Assembly: GCF_030272615.1 (NCBI RefSeq)
Contig: NW_026729288.1
Coordinates: 49,939-113,938 of the forward strand
DNA from: Cryptomeria japonica
Lineage: Eukaryota > Streptophyta > Pinopsida > Cupressales > Cupressaceae
Length of the DNA stretch: 64,000 bases
Reading direction: 5' to 3'
Below are positions 11,152 to 25,334 of the stretch, piece after piece. How positions within the stretch are numbered: the first letter of the stretch is position 1; each line of letters begins with the position of its first letter. The notes under the pieces are model-generated. The model was given only the letters and a program-made list of their open reading frames with translations, ran no database searches and was not told the origin of the DNA. The position numbers and the translations under genes were made by a program.

Positions 11152-12669
11152 TGTTAACAACAGCCAAGAGGGGAGAATGAGAGGGGGGTGAATCAGTCTT
11201 CACCGGAATAACAAACTTTACCGCAAAACACAGATTTGATAAACTGCAGTAATAAGACAGATAAGAAAATTAATAGCACAACACACAACACTAAGATTTT
11301 GATGCGCAAAACCCAGTTAAGCGAAAAACCATGGTGGGAACCTACCCACAGTAAGATGATACTCTACAATAGTATGTGAAAATATTACAATGAGGAATGC
11401 ACATGCATTCAGGCACACTGCCTAGAGCTCACTGCTCAAATAATATTTGCTCGGAAGGCTACAACCCTTAGGGAAGTCTCACTGACTCGCAATAAGATTT
11501 GGACTACAATTCGAAAGAAATGAACGGAAAGAATAGCATCTCCAAATAGAATCTCACCACAAACTCAACATCGAAGGATACATCACATGTTCGCACACAA
11601 ACCTCTCTCTGATAATGAAGACACAACATCAAACAACCAAATTACATGACTATATCACCTATATATATAATTTATCAACCTTGATAACAAGGTCGGCTAA
11701 ACCCTCAACCCTCAATTACAAAATTACATCACACGATACAAACACTGACCACCAGACCAATATAGTGGTTTACATAGCATAGCATGGTTCTAGGTCAAAT
11801 TCCCAAACACATAACTCCACCGAAAATCACGCAAAGATCAATCGCAACACGCTACACCACCAGAAATGGTGCATAACACACAAATCATCACTGGTTGATA
11901 GAAACCACCAAAAACTCACACAACGATAAATACAGATTGCCAAAACAAATAGGACATAATTAAAAAAAATACCAGCAAGCACATTAGAATCATCCACAAT
12001 AGCTGCACCAACACTACTTTTCAAATCTTCATCGGTCAACGTCTGAAAGCTAAAGAACACAACCAATCAACAACGGCCAGGAAGAAAGATAACTTGCGGA
12101 GAACCAAATCATGATTCAACTGAAATTAAGATACACAAGACCTTCCCAAGAAATATCCCAAAATCTCAGCACCAGATCTGATCACACCAAAATATACCAG
12201 AGGATATACCGAACTCTGCGAAACAGTGATCAACAAAGCATCGCTACAAACCGGATCAGAAAATCTTCCCAATCTGCAATCACCAGAGAAAATCATAGGA
12301 ATATGTTGACATCAATGACCACAACATATCCTAGCATGACCAACAATATCCAACAATTTATGCCAAAACAACCACTTTATATCACTAGTTCAAATCAAAT
12401 ATCTATGCCAAAAGATCAGCCTATGCAAATTTTACCACACCAGAAAGTGCCAAAAAGCCAGCACACAAGGATCGGCTTTTTAATAAAATATCCCAAACCT
12501 TTACACATGCAGATTGACCATAGTAAAATAATTGATCGTCTTATTAAAATTGAAGACAAATCATCTTTTAGCTAATTAAGCGCTTCCACTATCCACACAA
12601 TAATGTGTTCCTAAAAAATCGCCCTACAGTAGAGCTTCAAATTTGTCAACTTGGTCTCCATGATCAACA
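11152..12669 (+). mobile_element. Solo LTR of an LTR retrotransposon, unit 1 (1,518 bp)
   Basis: The element begins TGTTAACAACAG and ends GATCAACA, giving TG...CA ends with TGTT/AACA inverted tips. ATTTA lies directly outside both ends (11147-11151 and 12670-12674), a perfect 5-bp target-site duplication. There is no internal domain, so it is a solo LTR left by recombination between the two LTRs of one element. A G-rich stretch follows the start (GAGAGGGGGGTGAATCAG near 11180), a TATA-like CTATATATATAA lies at 11660-11671, and AATAAA lies at 12482. The 154-codon open frame at 12111-12575 has no recognisable domain and is treated as chance. The superfamily cannot be decided without an internal region; orientation is inferred from the G-rich start. 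Confidence 0.85.
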
Positions 12670-15600
12670 ATTTAATAAAAAATATATATAATTTAAAATA
12701 CACTAATCAACCATGAAATAAAATCTCCTGTTTTTATTTTATTATTTATACGATGAATTCTATAAACTTCAATTCATCGGGATTTTTAAAATCACAGTAG
12801 AAACACCTTCGGATTATCATGTCCTCACAAGAACACAAAAATATTATGGCACAAATCCACATTCCTTTCAGATGCTCAACCTCAATCAAAACCTCTATAA
12901 ATCTGCAGTCATAATTAAAATAAATTACAAACATGTGAGTACCAAAAAACTAGTGGAGCTCAAAAAAAGAAAATGCACAGATTGAGATGAATGATAAGCT
13001 CTTAATATCTTTGATCAACTTAGGGGTGATTAAAAATACATATCTAATACAGTTCCACCTATAATATCAGATGCTATCTAGAATCATGTAATGTTTCATG
13101 GATAAGATTAGCATAACCAGGCATTATTCTAACAACTAACCATCTAGCAAACTTACATAGAAGAATATTCTAGTTAGAATATCATACACTAACAACACAT
13201 AGCTTGAAAAATTGGCGTAGGCTATTTTGGGTTCATGGAGGTGCGAGCAAACGTTAATCTATAGTAAGTGAAATTGCTCAAACCCACAAAAAGGTCATTT
13301 GGAGCTCGTCGATTTTGCACAAGTCACGAGTTTTCTCTTGCACAAGTGTTTATCCTTTTGTAGACTACGGTCTTCTTCAGCATGGTTTTCTATGTGGTTT
13401 TCTTCTATTTTTTTGTGTGTGCCTGGTTTATTCGTGTGTGTACCTAATGTTCAGATTGCTTTGGAAAACCAGGTCATTTCCCCTGTTGGTGAACTTTTAA
13501 CTAGCACATTTTTCAAGGACTAGTGCACCCAACACCCCTATTTTGCTAAAATAGGCTCAACTGTTGAGAGATGAAAGTGGACCTTGTAATTTGCATGAAT
13601 CTAATTTGTTTTGTTGTCCCATCACAACAAAATGTTTCGAAAAGGTGTGAACTTCATATAAACACAACTCCCTTTCCCATTCTAGGAATCAATGTACTCA
13701 ATATAGAAAACCAAAAAACCTAGTCAATCAAGCATTCAGGGAGCGAAACGATAAAGAAGTCCCAATTTGATTATTCAATCATTGAAATATATGCTATAGC
13801 AATTATGATCAAGTGTATTATGTAATTCGTACCTAAGATAAGGTGTCATCATTTCACCATTTATCATTTGCTTAGCCTCTTTTCTTGTGGGGGCATGCAT
13901 CCTATCTCATCATTATCATTGTTGAAGAGAGAACACTAATACGCGGTTTGGATAAGGTAATCCCTTATATGAAATAACCATTTCTCCCAATTTTCTCTAT
14001 CTACAGGTCCAAATCCGATAACAAGAAAGTTAAAGAAAAGTAGACCAGACATTAGCAGGCATCACAAAACATTGATTGAACGAAAACCCTAAGAACAGGG
14101 CACCCAGCAGTCATTGACCCATATTTTTAAGAGGCAAGTGATCAAATATTGTCGATTTCATTTTCGATCATCTCTCAATTTTCCCTCAACTTTAGACACG
14201 GATCTCCAACGTTTCTCTCTAGTACAATTAGCTTCATATTACAGTCCCAATTTCCTCTCTATGTCTCCATCTCAGATATGTCTTACTCTTTCTATATTTC
14301 ATCTTGTATCTACTACATTCTATAAAACTTAGTCATTTTACCATTGTTAGACTAGTTCATCTATAGACACTTCACTGTCTCCATCTCATGCAACAAAAGG
14401 AACAGGAACCTAATTTCGTATCCCTTCCTTAAAGACAACAACTAGTCCTATTCTTATTACCAATTATGTTGTGTCAACTAAGATCTTCTAGCTTACATTG
14501 GTCAATCGTAGGATCTTGTTTCCTCCATTTCAAGGTTTACATTGATTTATGAGATGGTATGATTATATATGCTACATAAACCAACATTTTTTAAGGTATG
14601 ATCCCATATTGTATTGGTATAAAATTGGTGGTACTGAAACCAACATTGATATAGAAAAAAATAGACATTTTTATTTCTAACGTGTTTCCATCTACATCTT
14701 TCACTTGTCTTGCAATTGTGTACATTCTCATGTAAATACCAACGATGTTATACTCGCGCCCTTTTATGCTTCATACCATAATGTGACTCCTCTAATTCCA
14801 TAAGACCAGGAGTGCGCAAGGAGTGTAATGCTTCGTGTGGTTCGTGCAACTAAACTCGGCTTCTATTTGTCGATATGAGCAAAGGTTGTGTTTTTATCAC
14901 TTAAAATGTGCTTTATATGTTTTCTTAAATGCTCACATATACATACTGGTGGCATAAAATGAAAGTAAGCGTGTAGGACTCAATAGAATATAAAATAGTG
15001 ACTAGTGATTTAGAACTTTCCTTGGTGTAACCCAATAAAAAATATTGAAAAGAATGGAGTTGTACCCTCATCTCTAGTATCAATTAAATGCAAGATTCAC
15101 AAGCCAACTTCTCAATTTGAGTCTTAAATACAAAGTGGACATTACCTAGCACTTATGTAATTTCGTACAATATTGTATTCTTGTGGAAAGAGCTTGCTTA
15201 ACAATATGCTCGAGTTCTACGCTCATTGACTAATTCTCTCCAATGACAAAACTTATGTTTCCATGAGTTGAAATCTAGAATCTCCATTTCCAAGTGTTGC
15301 ACCATCTTATTACTCGACGTTTTTCTTCATCCAAATCTATTGATTGATATCTTCATTATTTTATAGTCTCTCTTTTCAATGTCTTCCCCCAAGCTAAACT
15401 ATGCAACCAAATAGCGTTCACTTCCTTGTCAACCTCAATCAAAACCTAGAATAAAATACATGCACCTAGCTATCAAATATGGAATAAAATACATGCACTT
15501 GTCTAAAACAAATTAGCACTCCCCTAAATAAATCATGTAGAAAACTTTCTCCAATACCAACCGATCGATAATCAAATCGAATATTCCATTCTAATCTCAC

Positions 15601-16337
15601 CATCGCTGATTTTTGTTCTCTTCACTTATGTGCCGATCCAATGCACTATGCTACTGATGTGAACATTCAGAAAGCCAAAATTGGTATCTTCTACATCTAC
15701 ACCTTCCACTTGTATGTGGTCAAATTTTGTGCCTACAATGTTATACATAATATTTCGCACCCCTTTGTGAATTATAACAATATGTCACCCCTGTAATACC
15801 ACAAGACTATTTAATAAAGAGTATGTTGACTGAATAAGATTTATGTATTTGAAATATGCTTCTTTTTTGTTGTGAGCATGTACTATGTTTTTCATCAACT
15901 CAAGACATTATTGTTGCAGTTTCTTAAGAATTTGAGTATCTGCAGTAGTTGCATAGAATGAAAATGAGCAAGCTTCAAAGACATAGGTTATATAGACATC
16001 GAAGGCATGAAAGAAGAGGTCGTGAAGCTTTAGAATGAACTGATGTATGAAGCTTTATTTTATTAGATCATTTATAAATGCATGGGAAAAGTAGAAGATT
16101 ATGATATTTGCAGATCTCACTGATAATGTATGAGTTATATCTATTATCTTATTCTTGATGGAAATGCGATTGCCAATTTCTCAATATGACGACACTTTTA
16201 TCTTCTTCGTATCAATCAACAAATACCTTGAGATATTGGAAATTATATTCAAAATGCGCTTACAACTTACCTTAAAATGTGTTACAGCAAAGTTAAATTT
16301 TAATGTTGTCATCAAAGGGACAAAACGACATCAATAT

Positions 16338-16557
16338 TTAATTTTCAATCTTTGGAATATGATGAGGACATACTGATGTCCAAAACAGATGCTATGAATG
16401 GCACAAGAGGACGCCAATAACCCTAAAATGATAGTTTTATTCAACGGTTAATTTTCAATCTTTGGAATATGATGAGGACATGCTGATGTCCAAAACAGAT
16501 ACTATGAATGGCACAAGAGGACGCCAATAACCCTAAAATGACAGTTTTATTCAACGG
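16338..16557. repeat. 110-bp tandem duplication, unit 2
   Basis: Copies at 16338-16447 and 16448-16557. As in unit 5, the second copy has A at 16501 where the other units, and the first copy in every unit, have G. It lies just past the stop of germin-like copy 2 and duplicates its AATAAA signal. Confidence 0.93.
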
Positions 16558-16614
16558 TGAGAAAAAAGAATTGGGAAAGACGGTCTTCATTGGGAGACCT
16601 CTTGTTTGTTTTGT

Positions 16615-17375
16615 TTAGTATGCGAATTTCTTTTGAATGTAATTCACCAGTTCCTGGGTGATGCGGAAGGCCTTGCTCAAAATGGAATCGGGGAGAGGGG
16701 GATTCGCCGCAAACAGAGAATTGGCGATTGTCTGAACTCCGGGAAACTGGCTGCTCAATCCAGCTATGGCCACTGCATTTTCATGCCCCACATTCTGCTG
16801 GAAATGAACAAGTGCCTTTGGAAACACAAACACATCTCCCTTCTCCAAAGTTTTGCTGAAAAATTTGTTGCTGGTGTCAATGAAACCCACAAGAAGCTGG
16901 CCTTCCAGTAAAACAAGAACTTCGGTGGCTCTTGGGTGTGTGTGAGGAGGATTTATTCCACCCACTGCGTAGTCGATGCGGACCAACGATATTCCAAACG
17001 TATTGAGGCCTGGTATCTGTTTAACGTTCGCCATCGTTACGTTGGAGCCCACATCATTGTCGGTGTTCCCTGCCTGCCCAAGTCCCCGGAAGAAGAAATC
17101 GTTTGCTGAAACTTGCATTGGGTCTTTGCAAACGAACCCGTTCACCAAAACTGTTTAAAACAAGATCAAATCAATCTGTCTGTTAGTAACTCGACTCGTC
17201 TAATAAGCAAATCATTATCATTGTTTATGTATAAATATTCTCACTCACCGTTGCTTTCCTCATCTGCAACGCAGAAATCTTGCAAGGGATCCGGATCCCC
17301 TGCCATGACCCTGTCGCTGTAACAGCATATCAACAGAAAAAGTCCCAACGTGAAGTAAATCATGCGGTTAGCCAT
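16615..17375 (-). CDS. GLP: Germin-like protein (cupin), copy 2
   Basis: Exons 17375-17249 and 17150-16615 encode 220 residues with the same signal peptide, cysteines, Mn ligands and intron as copy 1. The only protein change is V199I in the C-terminal helical part, from T at 16683. This is a mild change far from the metal site. The copy also has two private changes in its promoter and leader (17404 and 17437), so if expression differs among copies this one is a candidate. It is intact and probably functional. Confidence 0.95.
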
Positions 17376-17539
17376 TGTAATAGAAACGCAGACACAAGAG
17401 ATCAGGATATGAATGTCTATTACAAACCCATTACACCCTTTATATAGCCCAAACCATAACTCTCCGCAAAGACTAATTCATCTTGACTCCGTATATTTCA
17501 CGGATCCTTCCAGAGTTGTTGCTCTTTTCCTTACGTCAC
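17376..17539 (-). promoter_or_regulatory. Promoter and 5' leader of germin-like gene copy 2
   Basis: TATATAAA is at 17446-17439, unchanged. Two private bases set this copy apart: C at 17437, two bases past the TATA element toward the gene, and A at 17404 inside the predicted leader. The upstream TGACG site (17539-17531 region) is preserved. Confidence 0.7.
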
Positions 17540-20143
17540 ACTAAGTCTTACTGCATGTGGTTGTCTCGCCTGCTACCGCAGATGCATTCTCACCATCCTT
17601 TCATTAACGTTGAAATTTTCTATCTTCTCCCTGCCCTGCTGCGTATGCCTATCTCAAGATCAACTTACCTCCTGCCTTACACGTATTCTCGCCATCGCCA
17701 TCATTTTAGCAATGTGGAATTGTTTAGACTTAATTGGAACGGTGGGCTTCTTCAAAGGAAACAATATATAAATCTTTCTCCACCGTGGGAGAATCGGTAT
17801 GAGAGGAAAGTTTCTTTCTTGGAGTTGGATATTGGCCTAAAGACTGTCCATGCTTTGTACCCTTTTTCAATGAGATTTTTATCTCTCGTCATTTAAATTA
17901 ATTTATGTTATTCAATGTTTATTTCTCAGATTGTCTATGTTCTAGGACAGAAAAACATTGCTCAAAATAACTTATGTTCATTTACTTTACATTGAATGCG
18001 TCGATTAGAATATCTATTTCACATCCATCTACAATTTTGAAGTCAAGTAGGTGTATTACTTTTCTTTAGCAGTTTTGGAGACCTAAATTATAGGTTTAAG
18101 ACAACATATGCAAACATAAGAACCAATTTATGGAGGATAAATGTATAAGAAGATAGATTTTGGAGAGGTATTCTACAAGAAAAAAAACTTTTTGGTGGTG
18201 TTGAGAATCCCATCTTGGAAGAGACCATGTTGTCCAAGGGATCTAGTATTTAGAATTATTTAAGATCGTTTTATTTTTCCAAACCCTAGAGGGTAGATGG
18301 GTAGCGGAAATAGAATCAGGTTTTGACATTACAATTCACTAGAATCCATCACCTCTATAAGATATAACCTTATTAAGACGTTGATGTCTGATTTTCAGAA
18401 TGTCATGGGTGAGTAGTTTGAATGCATCTTGAACTACCTTGGGTCAAGGTACAACAGTGACTAAAAATCGTACCGCTTCCAATACTCATAACTATAATGA
18501 ATGTAAACCGCGATATTTTAGAGAAAAGAGCCTTCATTCTCAAACTGTTGATGGGTGCGAAAACATTGCTCACGTTGCGTTGAGTGCGTTGCTTAGATTG
18601 TCTCTTTCACATCCATCTACAGTTGAACTCGGCCAAAACTTAATCTTTAGGTGAGTGTGTTGTTGTAAATGAAGTGCATTGTTGTAAATGAAGTAGGTGT
18701 CTTTTCTAGCAGTTTTGGAGATCAAAATTTTACCTTTAGGTGAGTGAATTCTCTTTAATAAAGTAGGTTTACTACTTTTTCTAATGTTTGAGATCTGTCT
18801 ATTTCCATTTTTCGACACCAAAACTTTTCGTCCAGTTGACTGCATTGTCCTCTCGATTCTCCTTTTAACAAAGTACATACAGTTGATTTAGATGATTTAT
18901 TTTTTATTATTTTTGTGAGATATATGTTTATTTAATATTTTTTTTAACTTAATGTTTTGATGAATTAGTTGTTTGGGGTAACTAAATAGGAAAATATAAT
19001 ATTAAAGATTAGTTTTTTCCTCTTACTTCAATCAAATATATGAGAAAAGTATTTCATATTGATTAGACATTTCATTTTATTTATTTTTATTTATATTGAT
19101 TGAATTTTCTTTTCTTTTATATCAAATAATATGACAATTATAAATAGTTTATAAAAAATATTCAATTTGAGAAGTAAAAAATGCGTTAAAAGTGATATAT
19201 TGGGATGATTCTTGGTTGGGAAACGTTTAGTTCCATGATCCCTTGTTTACCTATCAAGAATTATCTTTTTACTCTCTTTGGATAAGGGTGGCTAACTAAT
19301 GAACTTTTTACAATTAAGAAATCAAAGTGATCAACAATCGAATATAAGGAACAAAGAGAGTGAGAGGGGGAATAAAATTCTACACCTGATCGATTCATGA
19401 TTATAATAAGTGGTTCATATTATAGAAGAGCAAGTCAATAAAACAGTTTGGTCATATTTTACGCTAGTATAATCTCAGTTTTCTTGATAACTACTCGAGT
19501 ACATTTTTTTTTAATATCTCTCATAGGTTTTACCTTGTCTTTCATACCACACTCACAATCTCCAATTCCCCATTGAGTTTCCACAAATGACTAATACGAA
19601 AGGTAAATCTACATCCATGTAAGAGCATGGACACCGGGAGTGATCTAATATTGGATGCAATTAAGTGAGGAATATTTTTTGAATGAATCCCTATACTTTT
19701 GGACCCTTTAATGACATGGTTTGCATAAGTAAGAAAATGTTTATTAATGTAGAGAGCATGGTTTTAGGTACTTTTCTATGTGGAGGTGATACAAATATGC
19801 ATGGGTAGCCTATGCGGTTACAGATGATTGTGGTTCTTCCATCAACGCTATTCTCTTTTTTATTGAATGATATGGTGTAATAGAAAAGTCAAGAATATAC
19901 AAGTAGCAATTGCACCTTGGTGTGCAATATGTACGCCGAATAGATGTGGAATGATTATTAAAAAAAATTGATCTATTTTTTCATATATTTGTGCAACACG
20001 TGAGATAAATTAGCAAACCATTTAGTAAATGATATTATTTATTCAACAAAGGTCCCAACATTTGAAAAAATTATAGATCCAAATCAACTATGCATCTACT
20101 TAAACGGACAAATGCAATCAAACAAAACCCTTAAACCGGGAAT

Positions 20144-20841
20144 ATAATCGAGTTCCATTACCAATATTCTTATGTTTTGTTTGAAATAGGGAGAGAAGGA
20201 GAGAGGGAGATATAGGGATATAAAGAGAGAGATAGAGGAGGAAGAGTGAGGGAAAGATAAAGGAGTGAGGAGATAGAGTTAGGCGATAAATATAGAGAGG
20301 AAGATAGAGATCGAGATTGATATAGATATGGAGAAGAATAGGGATATGGATATGAGAGGAAGAGATAAAGAGAGAGGAGAGAGAAATAGATAGAGATAGA
20401 AGAGATAAATATATAGAGAGGGGGAGAGAGAATGAGCGAGGGATAACTTTGAATCAATTGTGCATTCATTAATACAAACCAGACATAAGTGAAAGAAAAC
20501 CTTTCAATCAAAAGATAATTGAACTCCATTACCAATAGGCTCATGTTATGTTTGCAATAGTGAGAGGGGAGAGATGAATAGATAAAGAGAGCGAGACATG
20601 TCTGGAGATAGGGTGACAGAGGAAGAGAGAGCTAGAGAGGGAGGTGGCAAAGAAATAGATGGTTAAAGAGAGTGAGACGTGCCTAGATAGAGTGAGAGAG
20701 GATGAAAAGGACAAATAAAGAGAGATATAGTTGTAGAGGGATAAGGAGAAATTAAGATAAAGATTAGGAGATAGAAACGGATAGAAAAGAAGAGATACAA
20801 AGATACAAAAGGGGAGAGAGAGAGAGAGGGAGGGAGGGATA
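20144..20841 (+). repeat. GA-rich polypurine tract, unit 2
   Basis: Same two-block purine tract as 7479-8176, with the same length. It carries G at 20604 where unit 1 has A. The lack of length change in such a slippage-prone tract points to very recent duplication of the unit. Confidence 0.85.
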
Positions 20842-23816
20842 TTTTTGGGCCAATTTGTAATTCAAACTCATTAATGAAGATGTTAACATAGGTTGACACC
20901 TAGTATGGTGGTTATACCTTTTGTAAATCTTTGAACCAATAGTAATAGTATTAACATAGTATTGAATTATTTGTAATTGCCATGTATAACCTCATTTTGT
21001 GTGTTTTGTCACGTATGCACTATCCTTTAGTGCATTATCCACTTACACTTCTCAGTACATAATACATCTGAGGAATTTTGTAGATAGAGTGGCAAGGGAA
21101 GAAGTTACATAGAAGTTGTATACTTCAACACTTCTCTTGTTTGTATTTATTTCTCACATTTGGGAGTCTTAAATTACACACTATAATTATTTTCTCGATA
21201 TCCATACTTGCCTTGCTTTAGCTTTACAAACAACCTTATGACCACACATAATAAGGTCAAGTCATCCTAAAGCCCATACAACCTTGCATCCCTCTAATGA
21301 CATGTGTGGTTAATAATCACATTCTAAACTGAATTAACAATAGCTTCGATTTTATGTCCAACGACCATTAAGTTTAATTTAATCTAAATTGTTCTGTTGA
21401 TCTAGATTCTCCTTTAAATAAGAATAATATTTAAGAAGTCATAAACATATAATTTAATATTAAATTTTTTAAATACATAATTAATTATTTTAATATTATA
21501 AACTTTTAAAAGCAATAAATATTAATAGATAAAAATTTCAAAATAAATTAAAACAAATTATTTTTAAAATTCAAAATATAATTTAAAAATAATAATATAT
21601 AGAACTTTTTACATTTTTAAAAATACTAAAAAATCGAACTATTTCAACAATGAGGTTTAGACCAACCATGCACTACAATTTGCAATCAACAAATAACAAA
21701 TGGTATGAGCACTAAGTAATTCATCATATATCTTCGCATTTCTCCATCATAATCAGTAAAATTCAATTAACTTTGAGAAGTAACAAGAACCCATGCAAAA
21801 TGTAGAAAGACAGCACAAACATCCACCATATCTTCAACAAAACTTATGTATTAATTTCAACAAGTCTTGGAAACAATCTCTAGCTTCCTCCTCCTACTCT
21901 ACTTTCTAACAGTTCTGCTCTACTCTATTATCCACCTATTAACCTTTAAAAATGAGAAGGCAAACCTTATATAGAAGTCTTGATACAAATGAATGTCCGA
22001 GATTGATTTGAATTTAATGGCCGAGATTTAACCATGAAACCCTAATTAGGGCTAGTTATAACAACAACCACTTTAACCAATGAGAAAACTACAACACTTT
22101 GGGCACATGTCCCTCTTTGAATGTGGATCAATGAGAAATGAGATTAGGTACATTGAATAATATTTGATGTAATGCCATATGTCACTTGCTCCTCCTTTGA
22201 TGAGTTAGGTTCAATACACCTACAAGAACTGACTTGGCATCACTGAATTGGTCTATGATGATCAAGCACCACCTTAGCTTGCATGTCTCCCTAGCAATAT
22301 GTCGACACTCCACATCATCCAATTGCTTGATGTGATGGTTCATATTCTCAAATTGCATCCTCTTGAAAATCAAGTTTCTAGCTTTGATTAACTCTTCTAA
22401 AACTATTTATAACATGTAATTTTTTTCATATCAGTTATCTTTTTCTTGAATAATATTTTAGGAGATTGACAAAATACCTAGGTTTACATTTATTATACTT
22501 TTAGTATTGTTATCTATTCTTTCATTGTGGTAGATGTAAAATGTTTGTATCGTAATTTTGTGGGATACATATATGACTAATCCATTACAATACAAGGAAC
22601 ATTTTGGAGCACCAACAACAACTACGTATTTAGACTTTGTTAGTGTATCTGAATGTTCCTTCTAGATAAATTTTAGAGTTGATATTAGCTTGTTAGGATG
22701 TTGGTTTCTTGGGATTCTATGCCTGTGTGTGATGACATTTCATTATATTAATTAAAATATTTCTAATTGATAGAGTTTCTATTTTATTTATGATTTTAAT
22801 ATACATATTTATATAATTTATAAAAAACTTTTCAATAAAATATTTAATATATTTATAAAAATCTTTATCATAATAATGTATATTTAATTCAAATAAAAAT
22901 TTCTATCTTAATTTGTTTTAAATTTAATGAAAAATAAATAAATAAGTATAAATTATTTTGTAATTTATGAAATAGGCTCATGACAATAACTGCATAGTTA
23001 CTCTCTAGTTGGTATGATGTCAAAAAAATTAGATGCACGTAACATCATTTGGCTACCAGTTGGAGGAATTGTTGAAGAGATTGTATGGTTAATTAGTAAC
23101 TTATATTTCATAAGTTTTATTTTTCAAAAAGCTTTGAATGAAACCTACACTAGATGTGTGTGCATGTAACCACCCAGATGATGGAACTTTACTACATTTT
23201 GTGTAGTATAATTCACGAAATGATACTTCATCATTAAAATATGTGAACAATTTTTAAAATAACCAAATTGGAAAGAGCATAAACAATACGGGGGCAAAAA
23301 GAACACAAAATATGCACTAGGAACTATTATTGTCTTCCTCCATAAAAGCCTCCACAAAAAAGTGCTTGTAATAGGAATAAATCTCTGGAAGCAATTATTC
23401 TCATCCAAAATTCATGTAACAAAGATTCATAGTTGACAAAGGATCTTTTCATCAGCAATGGAACAAGGGACACTATAGCCTAAAAAGGCAAACGTGACTA
23501 CCAAAATAAAGTAAAACTAGATGAGGCCATGAGGCAAAACAAAATCTCCACATGCCCTCTAATGCTAGATAACCGGTCTAAGTGGTGCAAAACATGACCT
23601 TGAAGAACTCAAGTAACGGTAAAAAAAGGTTAAAAATTAGACCAAGAAGGAGTCTTGCGGCCTTGTAAATAGCCAAAATGACATTCATGCAAGGAAAAAT
23701 TAATAGAGAAAGACAAAACAGTTTTATTCAAATTGTTCAAAATTCATGCAAAAATAGATAAGCAACATATGCAACTCTAAGATTGACCAAAAATTGATTT
23801 GATTTGACAATATTTA

Positions 23817-25334
23817 TGTTAACAACAGCCAAGAGGGAAGAATGAGAGGGGGGTGAATCAGTCTTCACCGGAATAACAAACTTTACCGCAAAACACAGAT
23901 TTGATAAACTGCAGTAATAAGACAGATAAGAAAATTAATAGCACAACACACAACACTAAGATTTTGATGCGCAAAACCCAGTTAAGCGAAAAACCATGGT
24001 GGGAACCTACCCACAGTAAGATGATACTCTACAATAGTATGTGAAAATATTACAATGAGGAATGCACATGCATTCAGGCACACTGCCTAGAGCTCACTGC
24101 TCAAATAATATTTGCTCGGAAGGCTACAACCCTTAGGGAAGTCTCACTGACTCGCAATAAGATTTGGACTACAATTCGAAAGAAATGAACGGAAAGAATA
24201 GCATCTCCAAATAGAATCTCACCACAAACTCAACATCGAAGGATACATCACATGTTCGCACACAAACCTCTCTCTGATAATGAAGACACAACATCAAACA
24301 ACCAAATTACATGACTATATCACCTATATATATAATTTATCAACCTTGATAACAAGGTCGGCTAAACCCTCAACCCTCAATTACAAAATTACATCACACG
24401 ATACAAACACTGACCACCAGACCAATATAGTGGTTTACATAGCATAGCATGGTTCTAGGTCAAATTCCCAAACACATAACTCCACCGAAAATCACGCAAA
24501 GATCAATCGCAACACGCTACACCACCAGAAATGGTGCATAACACACAAATCATCACTGGTTGATAGAAACCACCAAAAACTCACACAACGATAAATACAG
24601 ATTGCCAAAACAAATAGGACATAATTAAAAAAAATACCAGCAAGCACATTAGAATCATCCACAATAGCTGCACCAACACTACTTTTCAAATCTTCATCGG
24701 TCAACGTCTGAAAGCTAAAGAACACAACCAATCAACAACGGCCAGGAAGAAAGATAACTTGCGGAGAACCAAATCATGATTCAACTGAAATTAAGATACA
24801 CAAGACCTTCCCAAGAAATATCCCAAAATCTCAGCACCAGATCTGATCACACCAAAATATACCAGAGGATATACCGAACTCTGCGAAACAGTGATCAACA
24901 AAGCATCGCTACAAACCGGATCAGAAAATCTTCCCAATCTGCAATCACCAGAGAAAATCATAGGAATATGTTGACATCAATGACCACAACATATCCTAGC
25001 ATGACCAACAATATCCAACAATTTATGCCAAAACAACCACTTTATATCACTAGTTCAAATCAAATATCTATGCCAAAAGATCAGCCTATGCAAATTTTAC
25101 CACACCAGAAAGTGCCAAAAAGCCAGCACACAAGGATCGGCTTTTTAATAAAATATCCCAAACCTTTACACATGCAGATTGACCATAGTAAAATAATTGA
25201 TCGTCTTATTAAAATTGAAGACAAATCATCTTTTAGCTAATTAAGCGCTTCCACTATCCACACAATAATGTGTTCCTAAAAAATCGCCCTACAGTAGAGC
25301 TTCAAATTTGTCAACTTGGTCTCCATGATCAACA
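23817..25334 (+). mobile_element. Solo LTR, unit 2
   Basis: Same 1,518-bp TG...CA element with flanking ATTTA at 23812-23816 and 25335-25339. It carries A at 23838, shared only with unit 3. Confidence 0.85.

Larger units (their letters stand above)
1..12665. repeat. Tandem array unit 1 (12,665 bp)
   Basis: This is the first full period of a head-to-tail array that fills the window; the same sequence restarts at 12666. The start is an arbitrary phase: bases 1-4 are the end of the solo LTR of the preceding, unseen unit, and 5-9 are its target-site duplication. Each unit holds one germin-like gene, a 110-bp duplication, GA tracts, AT-rich islands and a solo LTR. Bases private to this unit are A at 7138 and A at 7939. 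It shares T at 1043 only with unit 4, and G at 3629 only with unit 3. Unit 4 is its closest relative, with four differences found by eye. Confidence 0.97.
12666..25330. repeat. Tandem array unit 2 (12,665 bp)
   Basis: Second period, exactly the length of unit 1. All private differences I found lie within about 1 kb around the germin-like gene: T at 16683 (V199I), A at 17404 and C at 17437 (promoter and leader), and C at 17710. It shares A at 15771 and A at 16501 with unit 5, but G at 22547 and A at 23838 with unit 3. Its left and right halves therefore have different closest relatives. Confidence 0.97.

Noticed and set aside
12111-12575. 154-codon open frame on the plus strand, present in all units
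   Set aside because: It lies wholly inside the solo LTR, has no recognisable domain, is low in complexity (rich in Gln, Ser, Ile and Lys), and LTRs normally do not encode proteins. Its conservation among units only reflects the youth of the array.
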